This document shows positions 1 through 8,083 of a stretch of 64,000 bases of DNA, one piece after another (within the stretch, counting starts at the first letter, position 1; each line of letters starts with the position of its first letter). The translations under genes and the position numbers were made by a program. The stretch comes from Parabacteroides goldsteinii DSM 19448 = WAL 12034 (GTDB lineage: Bacteria; Bacteroidota; Bacteroidia; Bacteroidales; Tannerellaceae): contig NZ_KQ033912.1 in NCBI RefSeq assembly GCF_000969835.1, positions 2,689,373-2,753,372 on the forward strand, given 5' to 3'. The notes under the pieces were generated by a model that saw only the letters and a list, made by a program, of their open reading frames with translations, made no database searches and was not told the origin of the DNA.

Positions 1-1399
1 ATTCAACCCGCTGACTGCAACAGAAGCTATTAAGGTTTCTTTGGGTACAGTAAATTATGATAATCCATTTACTTTGACAGCTCCGGCAAATGTGAAAGTT
101 GATGTGAACGGTTCTTTCACTGCTACAGCTACTGTTAAGTATGCTCCGACTGCTGCTACTGCTTGTGCAAAAGAAAATGTAGTGATCGTAGAGGCTAACT
201 GCTTAACGAATGATTTGGCAATTGCTGGAGAACCGACTGTTGGAGATGAACTTCCTGTATTGCAACCGATGGTACACGGTGATATCGACGGTGCAACAGC
301 TGTCTTGAAATGGAAAGGTATTCCGGGTGCTGACTATTATGTAGTACAGGTAGGTCACTTGGCTCCGAAGAATACATCTAAGAATGTCTTCATGTCTGAA
401 GTATTGGCTAAGAGCAAAGGTTCTAACCAGAATAGTGATATTTTGTCTGTAGAGTTGTTCAACGGTACAGGTAAAGTAATCAATCCTAAAATGATTGTTA
501 ACTATTATCTGAAAGTAGTTCGTACAGATAAAGCTGGTGACGAAGAAGTATATTATGGTCACTTCAAGAATACAACTATCAATACATTCGATCTGCAAGG
601 CGGTTGGACAAACAGTGCTGTGATCATCAGTGAATTCCGCGATAAGAAGGGTACAGATGAAAACGCAGGTAACCTTGTAAACATCGCAATTAGCGATCAG
701 TATCGTTATAATGTATATCTGATGGAAGGTGAAAATCAGATCGACGTCTTCACATTCGGTGAAGCTGGTGCTCACTTAGCACGTAAGGCTTATAACGGTA
801 TGCCTGAAAACCAGGGTGAATTCAACATCACTGACTGGGAAACTATCAATACTTCTTTAGTTGATGGCAACGGTATTGCTTCTTATTGGTGGGAAGGTCC
901 TGAAAACGTAGAGTTCAACTTGGTTGATGGTGCGGAATCTGTAAAAATTCATGCTGGTAACGAAGCTAACTATACGAAGGATGGCAAATACTTAACTGTA
1001 AATGTTAAGAACATGAAGCCGAATAGCTTGTATGATGTAACAGTTACAGCTTATCATCCTTGTCTGTTTGCTGATGGTAAAACTTTGTTAGCACAAGAGT
1101 TCATTCCTACTTCTCAGTTCGTTGGAGACAATGTAGGTGAAATCGAAATCGAAGTTGGCAAGGAAGGTACTGTTACAGCTAACGATGAAATCAATGCTTC
1201 TGCTGTGAAGGTTGTTGCTGGCGAAGGTCAGATCACAATTGTTGGTGCAGCAGGCAAGAGAGTAGCTATCAACAATCTGCTGGGTCAGACAATTGCTAAT
1301 ACTGTTATCACTTCTGATGACGCTGTTATCAAAGCTCCTGCAGGTATAGTTGTAGTAGCTGTTGAAGGAGAGACAACAGTTAAAGCTATCGTAAAATAA
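1..1399 (+). CDS. Secreted surface protein, C-terminal part, with DUF6383-like tail (5' end outside window)
   Basis: The reading frame is open from base 2, so this is the C-terminal ~465 residues of a larger protein whose start lies upstream. The visible part is rich in Thr, Val, Asn and Gly and looks like consecutive beta-sandwich (fibronectin/Ig-like) modules. The last ~75 residues (after VTANDEINASAVKVVAGEG) contain the pattern GQITIVGAAGKRVAINNLLG followed by APAGIVVVAVEGE, which I recognise as the DUF6383 domain common at the C-terminus of Bacteroidales secreted proteins and similar in layout to type IX secretion sorting domains. The role in sorting or anchoring is inference. Substrate or ligand cannot be told. 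A strong terminator follows at 1555-1586. Confidence 0.75.
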   Translation, partial: FNPLTATEAIKVSLGTVNYDNPFTLTAPANVKVDVNGSFTATATVKYAPTAATACAKENVVIVEANCLTNDLAIAGEPTVGDELPVLQPMVHGDIDGATAVLKWKGIPGADYYVVQVGHLAPKNTSKNVFMSEVLAKSKGSNQNSDILSVELFNGTGKVINPKMIVNYYLKVVRTDKAGDEEVYYGHFKNTTINTFDLQGGWTNSAVIISEFRDKKGTDENAGNLVNIAISDQYRYNVYLMEGENQIDVFTFGEAGAHLARKAYNGMPENQGEFNITDWETINTSLVDGNGIASYWWEGPENVEFNLVDGAESVKIHAGNEANYTKDGKYLTVNVKNMKPNSLYDVTVTAYHPCLFADGKTLLAQEFIPTSQFVGDNVGEIEIEVGKEGTVTANDEINASAVKVVAGEGQITIVGAAGKRVAINNLLGQTIANTVITSDDAVIKAPAGIVVVAVEGETTVKAIVK

Positions 1400-1554
1400 G
1401 AAATTATTTATAATCAATAAATTAGAGTTGACTGCGCGATTCCGTAAGGAATTAATTAACCTGCGACAGGCGAACAAGTGGTCATATTAATACTAAAGTA
1501 ATGAAATAAAGTTCTTCTGTTCTACCTCTGTGAAGAGTGAAAACAGACAAAAAC

Positions 1555-1586
1555 AAAGCCCCGGCAGAATTTCCTGTCGGGGCTTT
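1555..1586 (+). terminator. Intrinsic terminator after the DUF6383 protein
   Basis: A 13-bp stem AAAGCCCCGGCAG / CTGTCGGGGCTTT (one G:U pair) with loop AATTTC. The A and T flanks would let it work in both directions. It lies 156 bp after the stop of the secreted protein; the 150 bp before it hold no gene I can support. Confidence 0.85.
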
Positions 1587-1637
1587 CGTATGAAATAGGG
1601 AAACAGTGGAGGATCACTGAAGAAAAGTTCTAAAGTA

Positions 1638-1669
1638 CTTGCGTATATACAATTGTATATGTAGCTTTG
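1638..1669 (+). promoter_or_regulatory. Bacteroidetes-type promoter for the small-gene pair
   Basis: TTG at 1639-1641, 20 nt, then TAGCTTTG at 1662-1669, which fits the Bacteroides -33/-7 consensus (TTTG, N19-21, TAnnTTTG). Transcription would begin near 1675, about 40 nt before the 54-aa gene. Confidence 0.65.
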
Positions 1670-1712
1670 CAGTGTCTGAAAGAACAAAACATTAACTATA
1701 AAAAATTATACA

Positions 1713-1877
1713 ATGATAAATGAAGAAATTGACGAACAGATCCGGTATCTAAATGAAGAGTTGATACCTTATCTCTTGAGGTATTATAAGTCCCTTGGAC
1801 TTTCGGAGAGAGAACAACAAATAAAACTGGATATGTTGCTGGAAGAAATAATCCGGCTGAGAAATTTAAAGAAGTGA
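1713..1877 (+). CDS. Small charged protein, 54 aa, unknown function
   Basis: An ATG-initiated frame of 54 residues, MINEEIDEQIRYLNEELI...RLRNLKK, lying between a good promoter (1638-1669) and the DUF5053-like gene 36 bp downstream. It is highly charged, with no membrane segment, Cys or signal peptide, and would be almost entirely helical with a leucine/isoleucine heptad-like spacing (a short coiled coil is plausible). I do not recognise the family. The position right behind the promoter, a sensible start codon and the shared transcript argue that it is real. A two-gene module with its neighbour (for example partner proteins) is possible but unproven. Confidence 0.55.
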   Translation: MINEEIDEQIRYLNEELIPYLLRYYKSLGLSEREQQIKLDMLLEEIIRLRNLKK

Positions 1878-1913
1878 AACGACACTCCTTTACGGAGTAA
1901 ATATCATAATAAT

Positions 1914-2351
1914 ATGAATGAAGATTTGATCAAAAAAATATTTCCCACCAAAGAGATGCAGGAAGATTTCCTGACATATGAGAAATTAAATGAAGCAGAC
2001 CGGGATAAATTTATGGCTGAAAAGCAAGAACAGTTTGCGCAAGAACCTGCAGATATCCATAAGCGACGTGTTGAAGATGCAATTAAAGCAGGTGAAAATA
2101 CAGTAGAGGAATTGCAGGAACTTTTTATTCTTAAACAAGTCCAAAATGTTTCACCTTTCATTTCCCTGTCAGAGATATCTAAAACTTATTTTGGTAAGTC
2201 GCGTGGATGGCTCTCACAGAGATTGCACGAAAACAAGGTTCGTGGGCGCAGGGTTAGTTTGAAGCCGGAAGAAATTAATATTCTAAAGTCTGCATTGCTC
2301 GATATCTCCGATAAATTAAAGCATACGGCCATGCAATTGGACTTCTCATAA
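1914..2351 (+). CDS. DUF5053-like small protein with helix-turn-helix-like segment
   Basis: A 145-aa acidic/basic soluble protein. Residues ~85-120 (SLSEISKTYFGKSRGWLSQR) resemble the conserved core of DUF5053, a family found in Bacteroides and relatives and often encoded in accessory regions; the segment reads like a helix-turn-helix (ISKTYFGKSRGWLSQRLH) followed by a basic stretch KVRGRR. DNA binding is inference. It is co-directional with the 54-aa gene upstream and its stop codon directly abuts the stop of the convergent CHR transporter gene at 2352, with no terminator between them. Confidence 0.65.
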   Translation: MNEDLIKKIFPTKEMQEDFLTYEKLNEADRDKFMAEKQEQFAQEPADIHKRRVEDAIKAGENTVEELQELFILKQVQNVSPFISLSEISKTYFGKSRGWLSQRLHENKVRGRRVSLKPEEINILKSALLDISDKLKHTAMQLDFS

Positions 2352-2903
2352 TTACCAATACAATATCAACCCCGCAACCCCGGCCAATGCAATCATCAGT
2401 ATCGGATGGACCTTGAACTTCCAGGTAAGGATGAAGGCGGCACCGAAGATCAGGAAACTTTTGTAGTCGATGAAGTTCTCTTTGTTCATCAACATGAGTG
2501 CGGCGGCGGCGATCAGTCCGACTGTGGCCGGACGTAAGCCCGTAAAGGCGGCAACGACATATTTGTTGTTCTTGAACTTGGCAAAAAAGTAGGAGATGAC
2601 CAGTACCAGTATGAACGACGGCAAACATACGGCAAATGTGGTCAGACAGGAACCTAGGACTGCCATAAAAGGAGAATATCCGGCATTATGTATGGCCGTA
2701 TAGCCGATATAAGTCGCACTGTTGATCCCGATCGGACCGGGTGTCATCTGAGAGATTGCGACAATGTCCGTAAACTCTTGCAAGGATATCCATTTGTAGC
2801 GGTCCACTACATCTGCCTGTATCAGTGAGAGCATGGCATATCCGCCACCGAAACCGAAGATCCCGATCTTCAGGTAAACGTAAAGTAACTGTAACCAGAT
2901 CAT
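2352..2903 (-). CDS. CHR-family (chromate-type) transporter, half-size subunit
   Basis: A 183-aa hydrophobic protein with about six membrane segments. The N-terminal pattern LKIGIFGFGGGYAMLSLIQADVV, followed by FTDIVAISQMTPGPIGINSATYIGY, is the signature of the CHR superfamily (PF02417). It is half the length of the classic ChrA, as in short-chain CHR proteins, which usually occur as adjacent gene pairs and work as two oppositely oriented halves. The partner lies just upstream (2905-3441), one base away. Chromate is the substrate of characterised members; in gut anaerobes the true substrate may be another oxyanion. The gene is at the 3' end of a long minus-strand array. Confidence 0.85.
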   Translation of the reverse strand: MIWLQLLYVYLKIGIFGFGGGYAMLSLIQADVVDRYKWISLQEFTDIVAISQMTPGPIGINSATYIGYTAIHNAGYSPFMAVLGSCLTTFAVCLPSFILVLVISYFFAKFKNNKYVVAAFTGLRPATVGLIAAAALMLMNKENFIDYKSFLIFGAAFILTWKFKVHPILMIALAGVAGLILYW

Positions 2904-2904
2904 A

Positions 2905-3441
2905 TCAATTTTTCTTTATCTTTAAACCATATACCAACCCGCCTGCAATGGCAACCAGGATGATCCATACTGGCGAAACGCCTCCTATCCAGATCAGCAA
3001 CGCGGCTGCAACGGGAATAAGCATCGTGAGATAACTCAGTTTGATGGAACGTGCCGTAGTGATACAAGGCACGGCGATCAGCGCCACGACGGCGGGACGT
3101 AAGCCTTTGAATATCTTTTCAATCCATTCATTATCCTGCACGCGGGTGAAAAACGTGGCGATCAGCAGGATAATCAGGAAAGACGGCAGGATTGTCCCAA
3201 GTGCGCAAACTACACTTCCCATACTTTTTTTCAACTTGTAACCGACAAAGATGGAGATGTTTACAGCGAAGATACCCGGTAACGACTGGGCAACGGAGAA
3301 AAGGTCGATGAAATCTTCTTTCGACAGCCAGCCGCGGTCTACTACCTCCCGTTGTATCAAGGGTAGCATTGCATAGCCACCGCCTATCGTCCCCACACCA
3401 ATTTTCAGGAAAGTAAGAAAGAGTGTCAAATACATTGTCAT
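2905..3441 (-). CDS. CHR-family (chromate-type) transporter, half-size subunit
   Basis: A 178-aa membrane protein homologous to its downstream neighbour: LKIGVGTIGGGYAMLPLIQREVV at the N-terminus and LFSVAQSLPGIFAVNISIFVGY in the first half are the CHR motifs. Here the second motif reads SLPGIFAVN where the partner has MTPGPIGIN, so the two halves have diverged. Two start codons (MTM) are close together; the first is used here. The C-terminus is basic (GLKIKKN). The pair is 50 bp downstream of the EnvC-like gene and probably shares its transcript or has a promoter in that gap. Confidence 0.85.
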   Translation of the reverse strand: MTMYLTLFLTFLKIGVGTIGGGYAMLPLIQREVVDRGWLSKEDFIDLFSVAQSLPGIFAVNISIFVGYKLKKSMGSVVCALGTILPSFLIILLIATFFTRVQDNEWIEKIFKGLRPAVVALIAVPCITTARSIKLSYLTMLIPVAAALLIWIGGVSPVWIILVAIAGGLVYGLKIKKN

Positions 3442-3491
3442 TTTTTTTTTAAGTCAGTGGCAAAGGTAGGAAACTTTTTTTAGTCAACTGC

Positions 3492-4790
3492 TCAGTCCAG
3501 CCACGGAGTAGGGTTCAGCTTGGTCTTTTCTTTCCAAAGCTGGAAATGAAGGATGGTGGCATTGCCACTCTCCGTATCGGTGAATATCTTTCCGATAGTC
3601 TGACGGGTGCTGACTTTATCGCCTGCCTTTACATATACCTGGCTCAGGTTACTGTAAACGGTCAGGTAATTACCATGACGTATGATGACGGAGTTATTGT
3701 AGCCGGGCACTACGAATACACGGGTTACCTCGCCATTGAAGACGGCACGGGCTTCGGCTCCGGGATTTGTCTGAATGTCGATACCGCTGTTGTTGGTGCG
3801 TACGTATTTCAGTTCCTGATGCTGTTGTTCGCCGAAGGTTCCGACGATCGTATAACGTCCGGCTACCGGGAAGGGCAGGCGGCCACGGTTGCCGGCGAAG
3901 TCGTCGGACAGTTTCTTTTCGGCGCGTGTCATGGCATAACCGCCTTTGGTATCGGCTACGCGTTCTTCCTGTACGGGCTCTTTGACCGGCTCTTTTCCTT
4001 CTGCTTTGGCCTTTTCGCGGGCACGGCGTTCACGTTCGCGGGCGGCCTTTGCTTCGGCTTCGGCACGGGCTATCTCTTCGGCAATCTGCTTTTCGATCTG
4101 ACGGTTCAGGGCATTGGCTTGCTGCTGCTTCTTCCGGAGTTCTTCTTTCAGCTGCTTTTGTTTTTTGTTGAGTTGCTGTACTTCGGCTTTCTGGCTGCTT
4201 TCCTCGGTCTGGAGCTTTTGGCTCTCCTGTTCGCGGGTTCCCAGCAATGCGTTCTTTTCGGAACGTGTCTTTTCCAGTTCTTTCTGTTTGAGTGTTATCT
4301 CGGTTTGTTTGTCGATGATCTCGGTGGCCTGGAGCTTCTGCCAGTCGGCATATTCACGCAGGTAACGCATACGGCGCATGGATTGTGCGAAATTATCGGC
4401 GGAGAGGATAAAGAGCAGTTTATCCTGCGAACTGCGGCGTTTGTACATGCTTTGCATAGACTTGCCGTAGTTCTCACGTTTACCGTCCAGTTCTTTTTCC
4501 AGCTTATTGATCTCACGGCGGGAAGCGGTTATCTGGTTATCCAGTTCGCCTAGTTCCTGGTTGAGCAGGCTGATCACCTTTTTACGGGAAAGGATCTGCT
4601 GGGAGAGCAGATTCAGCCGGTTGAGGGTGTTCTGGGCCGTTTGCGTCGTCTCTTGCAGTAACTGGTTTGTCATTTCGACCTCGGCCAGCGCTTTCTTTCG
4701 CTGTTCTTCAAGCTGTCTCACCCGGGCGGACTTCTGTCCGAAGGCGGTCAGGGCAGATAACGTGAATATGACAAACCAAATGTACTTCAT
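3492..4790 (-). CDS. EnvC-like murein hydrolase activator with degenerate LytM (M23) domain
   Basis: A 432-aa exported protein: signal peptide at residues 1-19 (cleavage after TAFGQ), a long coiled coil from ~22 to ~250 rich in Gln, Glu, Arg and Lys, a basic/acidic linker, and a LytM-fold domain from ~300 to the end. The catalytic zinc centre of active M23 peptidases is broken: the usual His four residues before Asp338 is Asn334, and the HxH motif reads I-L-H with only His415 kept. This is the pattern of EnvC-type proteins, which activate amidases during cell division rather than cutting peptidoglycan. It follows the DUF4292 lipoprotein by 2 nt, so the two are translationally linked. Confidence 0.88.
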   Translation of the reverse strand: MKYIWFVIFTLSALTAFGQKSARVRQLEEQRKKALAEVEMTNQLLQETTQTAQNTLNRLNLLSQQILSRKKVISLLNQELGELDNQITASRREINKLEKELDGKRENYGKSMQSMYKRRSSQDKLLFILSADNFAQSMRRMRYLREYADWQKLQATEIIDKQTEITLKQKELEKTRSEKNALLGTREQESQKLQTEESSQKAEVQQLNKKQKQLKEELRKKQQQANALNRQIEKQIAEEIARAEAEAKAARERERRAREKAKAEGKEPVKEPVQEERVADTKGGYAMTRAEKKLSDDFAGNRGRLPFPVAGRYTIVGTFGEQQHQELKYVRTNNSGIDIQTNPGAEARAVFNGEVTRVFVVPGYNNSVIIRHGNYLTVYSNLSQVYVKAGDKVSTRQTIGKIFTDTESGNATILHFQLWKEKTKLNPTPWLD

Positions 4791-4792
4791 TT

Positions 4793-5722
4793 TTATTGCT
4801 GGCTGTTACTGATTGATTTTATGATTTGTGCAAAGGTAATACGTTTATACTTAGCCGGAATGGAAAAGTCCAGATTAACCGGAACATTCGTCTGGATGCG
4901 GGAGAAACGGAAAGCGATGCCTCCCTGCGACGAACCGTTTGCCAGGACCTGTACGTCCATCAGCATCGGGAAAGGCTGTCCTTCCGCCACGCGGAAATCG
5001 GAATAGTCCCATTGCAGGGCATATTGCTCGGACGGATCGGTGATATAGGTGGAAAGCAACTTCTCTTCGCCGTCGGCAAAGAAGGTGTAAAGCAATCCCA
5101 TCGTGTCTTTGACCTTGATCTCGGCAGTCGAACCTTCCTGGTTCAGCTTGAAACGTTTGTACTGTTTGGGGTCTATCTCCTGTTTGCCGGGCAGGAAGAT
5201 ATGGTTGGTGAACAGTGCCTGGAGGTTATAAAAGTTAAATTCGATCGGTGTCTGGCCTTTCAGGTCGGCATAACGTTCGGCGACATACCGCTTGTTCATG
5301 CGGTCTACTACCTTTATGCTGTCGACGGTAAATTCGGCGCGGAAAACTTCGATTCCCAGGAATGGCTGTACGGATAGCTGGAAGGCGCTGTCCCTGACCA
5401 TCTTCAGGTCGACACGCGAACTCATGTTGTTTTTGGCCGTTTTCAGTTCCGCATTCAGGCGTGCCGTCATCGTATTGAACTGAAAAGAATGTTCTTCCAT
5501 GGCCTCGAAAAACTCGTCGTGAGCCTTGGCACTGCCGGAGGCTACCGTACCGACTTTCTTTGATGTTTTACAGCCGGACAGGAACAGGATGATCAATAAG
5601 ATAAAAGCCAGACTTACCCGTTCCCGTGCTTGACACGGGATCGCAAAGGTGCCGGCCTTTAACCGTTGGTTCTTCTGCGGCCCCGCGTCGGGCGCGGGGA
5701 CAAGAGTTGTCATCCTTCTCAT
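4793..5722 (-). CDS. DUF4292 outer-membrane lipoprotein with repeat-derived N-terminal extension
   Basis: A 309-aa lipoprotein. The body (from ~70) matches DUF4292, a Bacteroidetes family with a LolA/LolB-like half-barrel look; function is not established. The signal peptide core and lipobox, FILLIILFLSGC with Cys51, begin unusually late because residues ~8-34 (PAPDAGPQKNQ...QARER) are encoded by a short repeat element carrying two hairpins (5622-5700). The ATG overlaps the stop of the TPR gene in an ATGA arrangement, which supports this start as original. The insertion kept the frame, giving an n-region of about 38 residues. Whether export tolerates this is unknown. Envelope context: TPR protein upstream, EnvC-like protein downstream. 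Confidence 0.8.
   Translation of the reverse strand: MRRMTTLVPAPDAGPQKNQRLKAGTFAIPCQARERVSLAFILLIILFLSGCKTSKKVGTVASGSAKAHDEFFEAMEEHSFQFNTMTARLNAELKTAKNNMSSRVDLKMVRDSAFQLSVQPFLGIEVFRAEFTVDSIKVVDRMNKRYVAERYADLKGQTPIEFNFYNLQALFTNHIFLPGKQEIDPKQYKRFKLNQEGSTAEIKVKDTMGLLYTFFADGEEKLLSTYITDPSEQYALQWDYSDFRVAEGQPFPMLMDVQVLANGSSQGGIAFRFSRIQTNVPVNLDFSIPAKYKRITFAQIIKSISNSQQ
5622..5700. repeat. REP/BIME-like palindromic element inserted in the DUF4292 gene
   Basis: Two perfect GC-rich hairpins flank a ~40-bp middle: TCCCGTG-CTTGA-CACGGGA (5622-5640) and CCCCGCG-TCGGG-CGCGGGG (5681-5699). The GC content is far above the neighbourhood. The arrangement of two different inverted repeats in about 80 bp is that of bacterial interspersed palindromic elements mobilised by RAYT transposases. 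Only one copy lies in this window, so its repetitive nature is from my memory of similar Bacteroidales sequences, not shown here. Confidence 0.6.
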
Positions 5723-7479
5723 TTTGCTTCCTCCTCTTCGATATATTTGCCTTCAATGATCTTGCGGTCGAGTATTTCGCTTTCTTTACCCATTTCGCGG
5801 GCCTTTTTCCATTGTTCTACGGCTTTGTCCTTGTCTCCTATCATATACAGGATGTCGCCGTAATGGTCTACCAGTTCCGAACTTTTCGTCGTGTCTTTCT
5901 CCAGGGCGCTTTCGATGTAGATCTTGGCCAGGGTGTAGTTGCCCTGTACGAAGAATATCCATGCATATGTATCCAGATAGGTCGCATTGTCCGGTTCGAG
6001 CTTGATGCACTGGGCGCTCATGCGTTCCGCCTTTTTCAGGTCTTTTTTATCCAGGGAAAGGAAATACGCGTAGTTGTTGAGGACAACGATGTTGTTGTCG
6101 TTGTATTTCAGTGCTTCGTCGTAAGCCTTGTATGTCTGGTCCATTTGTTTCATCTGATAGTAGATGTCGCCGATCTGTCCGTAGAAATCGGATTTAAGCC
6201 GGGGATTATCCGTCGGGATGATGTTGATACCTGCATAGTAGGTGTTCAGGGCTTCCTGGTATTTCTCCTGCTGGTAATAAGCGATACCCAGATAGAAATA
6301 ATATTCGGGTGCATCCGGGAACAGTTCCTGGCATTTGGTACAGATACGGATCACTTCGGGAATATCTTCGGCTTTCAGCGACATATTCAGCAATTGTTGC
6401 CAGGCGGCGGCGTTTTCGGGCTCCATCTCTGTGATAAGCTGGAACTGGAAACGGGCCTCGTCTGTTTTCCCCTGCGCGATCAGGAGGCTGCCGTACATCT
6501 GTTTCAGGTCGGTGTCTTCCGGATGTTGTTCGAGCAATGTCTGGAACAAAGCGTTGGCGCTGTCCGTCCCTTTCTTCGTCTGTTGCAACTTCAGGATATA
6601 ACGGGAGAGGATGGCGACTTTGGTGTCTACGTCCAGTTTTTCATTGATCAGGGCGTTGCGTATCTGCGTTTCGGCGGCATCCTTGTTGCCGGTCGCTTCG
6701 TAGTAGTTGGCCATAGAGACGATGTAGTAAGGGTTACCCGGGTCGATCTCATGGGCTTTCTGGTAGTAGGCGCGCGCCTTTATCGTGTCGTTCTTTTCCA
6801 AGTGAAGGTCACCCAGGATGATTTGGTAGCGGGCTTCCATCGGATATTTGATAGCCAGCTTTTCTATTTCGTTGAAAGCGGCATCCGATTGTTCCAGCTG
6901 GTTGTAGAGCTTGTATTTCTGCATGGAGAGCGCCTCGTTCATGCCGATGGACGATTCGAGGGCGTTGTAGGCATCGATAGCCTTGCCGGTTTCGCCTTCC
7001 TGTGTCAGTGCTTCTGCCAGGTAATAGTTCAGTTCCGGTTTTCCGGGAAAGGCTTTTACCAGTTTCTCATATTCCTCGGCTGCTTCTCCGTACATACCCA
7101 GGTTGCGGCTGATAGTAGCCAGTGCCATCCGGTAGGTGAAGTTGTCCGTACTATTGGCTACGGCACGCTGCAACATCTCGACCGCCTTTTCCGGCCGGTT
7201 CATCTGCACATAGAACGATGAAAGTTCATACAGTACAGGAGATGCCGTCGAGTCGATGGCCATGCAATGGTTGAAAGCGTCGAAAGCGGCATCGAACTTT
7301 CCGGCTGTTTTCAGGTTCAGCCCTTCGAAAAAGAAATAGTCGAATTTCCGTTGTTCGGCTTCACTTAATTCTTTTGCCTTGGTGGGAGTGTCTTTCCGGG
7401 TCTCTTCTGCATGCAAGGGGTTGATTCCCGTCAGCAGGAGGAGTGAAAAAAGTATCCCGTATATTAGTTGTTTCAACAT
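5719..7479 (-). CDS. TPR-repeat periplasmic protein
   Basis: A 586-aa exported protein: signal peptide at 1-25 (LLLLTGINPLHAEE) and then tetratricopeptide repeats through almost the full length (for example AFDAFNHCMAIDSTASPVLYEL, AAEEYEKLVKAFPGKPELNYYL, ALNTYYAGINIIPTDNPRLKSD, ALKYNDNNIVVLNNYAYFLS). TPR arrays are protein-binding scaffolds; the partner is unknown. The C-terminus is very acidic (YIEEEEAK). It overlaps the DUF4292 gene by 4 bp, and the order TPR, DUF4292, EnvC suggests a shared envelope role such as assembly or lipoprotein handling; this is inference from context. A 23-bp tandem repeat lies upstream. Confidence 0.85.
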   Translation of the reverse strand: MLKQLIYGILFSLLLLTGINPLHAEETRKDTPTKAKELSEAEQRKFDYFFFEGLNLKTAGKFDAAFDAFNHCMAIDSTASPVLYELSSFYVQMNRPEKAVEMLQRAVANSTDNFTYRMALATISRNLGMYGEAAEEYEKLVKAFPGKPELNYYLAEALTQEGETGKAIDAYNALESSIGMNEALSMQKYKLYNQLEQSDAAFNEIEKLAIKYPMEARYQIILGDLHLEKNDTIKARAYYQKAHEIDPGNPYYIVSMANYYEATGNKDAAETQIRNALINEKLDVDTKVAILSRYILKLQQTKKGTDSANALFQTLLEQHPEDTDLKQMYGSLLIAQGKTDEARFQFQLITEMEPENAAAWQQLLNMSLKAEDIPEVIRICTKCQELFPDAPEYYFYLGIAYYQQEKYQEALNTYYAGINIIPTDNPRLKSDFYGQIGDIYYQMKQMDQTYKAYDEALKYNDNNIVVLNNYAYFLSLDKKDLKKAERMSAQCIKLEPDNATYLDTYAWIFFVQGNYTLAKIYIESALEKDTTKSSELVDHYGDILYMIGDKDKAVEQWKKAREMGKESEILDRKIIEGKYIEEEEAK

Positions 7480-7502
7480 ATATCTTATTCTATGTTCTTA
7501 TT

Positions 7503-7594
7503 TTAATCTGATTTGTTACGGTAGTCGTCAACGGTAACTGACGGCTTCCGTCAACGAGGGGTGACGACCTCCGTCAACGCCCTTTGACGATCAC
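7503..7594. repeat. 23-bp tandem repeat with internal inverted motifs
   Basis: CGTCAACG recurs at 7526, 7549 and 7572 and TGACG at 7539, 7562 and 7585, each exactly 23 bp apart; a degenerate half unit (TTACG at 7516) precedes them. Each unit thus reads CGTCA-N8-TGACG-N5, so neighbouring motifs can pair to form alternative hairpins. The bases between motifs vary. It fills the 130-bp gap between dut and the TPR gene. Confidence 0.8.
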
Positions 7595-7609
7595 CTTCAA
7601 AAGGAGGGT

Positions 7610-8044
7610 CTATTTCTTGCCTGTATGTCCGAAACCTCCGGCTCCCCGTTCCGTATCGTCCAGTACCTCTACCGGCTTCCAGTCGATCTGGCTGTAGGTG
7701 GCGATTACCATCTGGCAGATACGCTCCCCGTCGTTCACGGTGAACGGTTCGGAAGAGAGGTTGACTAGAATGATTCCGATCTCACCCCGGTAATCCGCAT
7801 CGATCGTTCCCGGCGTATTCAACAGAGTGATACCGTGTTTCAGTGCCAGGCCGCTGCGGGGGCGCATCTGTGCTTCGTAACCTTCGGGCAGGGCAATATA
7901 TAATCCGGTCGGGATCAGCTTGCGTTCCAATGGTTTCAGCACTACGGGTTCTGTCAGGTTTGCACGGATATCCATACCTGCCGACAATTCTGTTGCATAG
8001 GCAGGCAGCGGGTGATGTGATTTATTAATTATCTTTACTTCCAT
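7610..8044 (-). CDS. dut: dUTP diphosphatase
   Basis: A 144-aa trimeric-type dUTPase, hydrolysing dUTP to dUMP and diphosphate to keep uracil out of DNA and supply thymidylate synthesis. Motifs in order: AGMDIRA (motif 1), [12 protein letters not shown] (motif 2), [16 protein letters not shown] (motif 3, with the base-binding and catalytic Asp), and the C-terminal glycine-rich [10 protein letters not shown] (motif 5). An in-frame ATG 12 codons upstream exists, but the family starts at MEVKIINKS, so 8044 is chosen. It follows ispG by 39 bp. Length is normal. Confidence 0.95.
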   Translation of the reverse strand: MEVKIINKSHHPLPAYATELSAGMDIRANLTEPVVLKPLERKLIPTGLYIALPEGYEAQMRPRSGLALKHGITLLNTPGTIDADYRGEIGIILVNLSSEPFTVNDGERICQMVIATYSQIDWKPVEVLDDTERGAGGFGHTGKK

Positions 8045-8083
8045 ATTATATCTTGATTTTGAGGGACGAAGATAGTACAAATA

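Noticed and set aside
3546..4553. Long plus-strand open frame (335 codons) opposite the EnvC-like gene
   Set aside because: It is rich in Phe, Leu and Cys as expected from the complement of a Glu/Gln/Arg-rich coiled coil, and has no domain. The EnvC gene on the other strand is clear.
5626..7221. Plus-strand open frame of 531 codons opposite the TPR gene
   Set aside because: Low-complexity Phe/Val-rich translation, the shadow of TPR codons. The minus-strand gene has signal peptide and repeats.
7503..7594. CRISPR-like array
   Set aside because: The 23-bp period has no separate repeat and spacer: the conserved parts are 5-8-bp motifs, units are too short and no cas genes occur.
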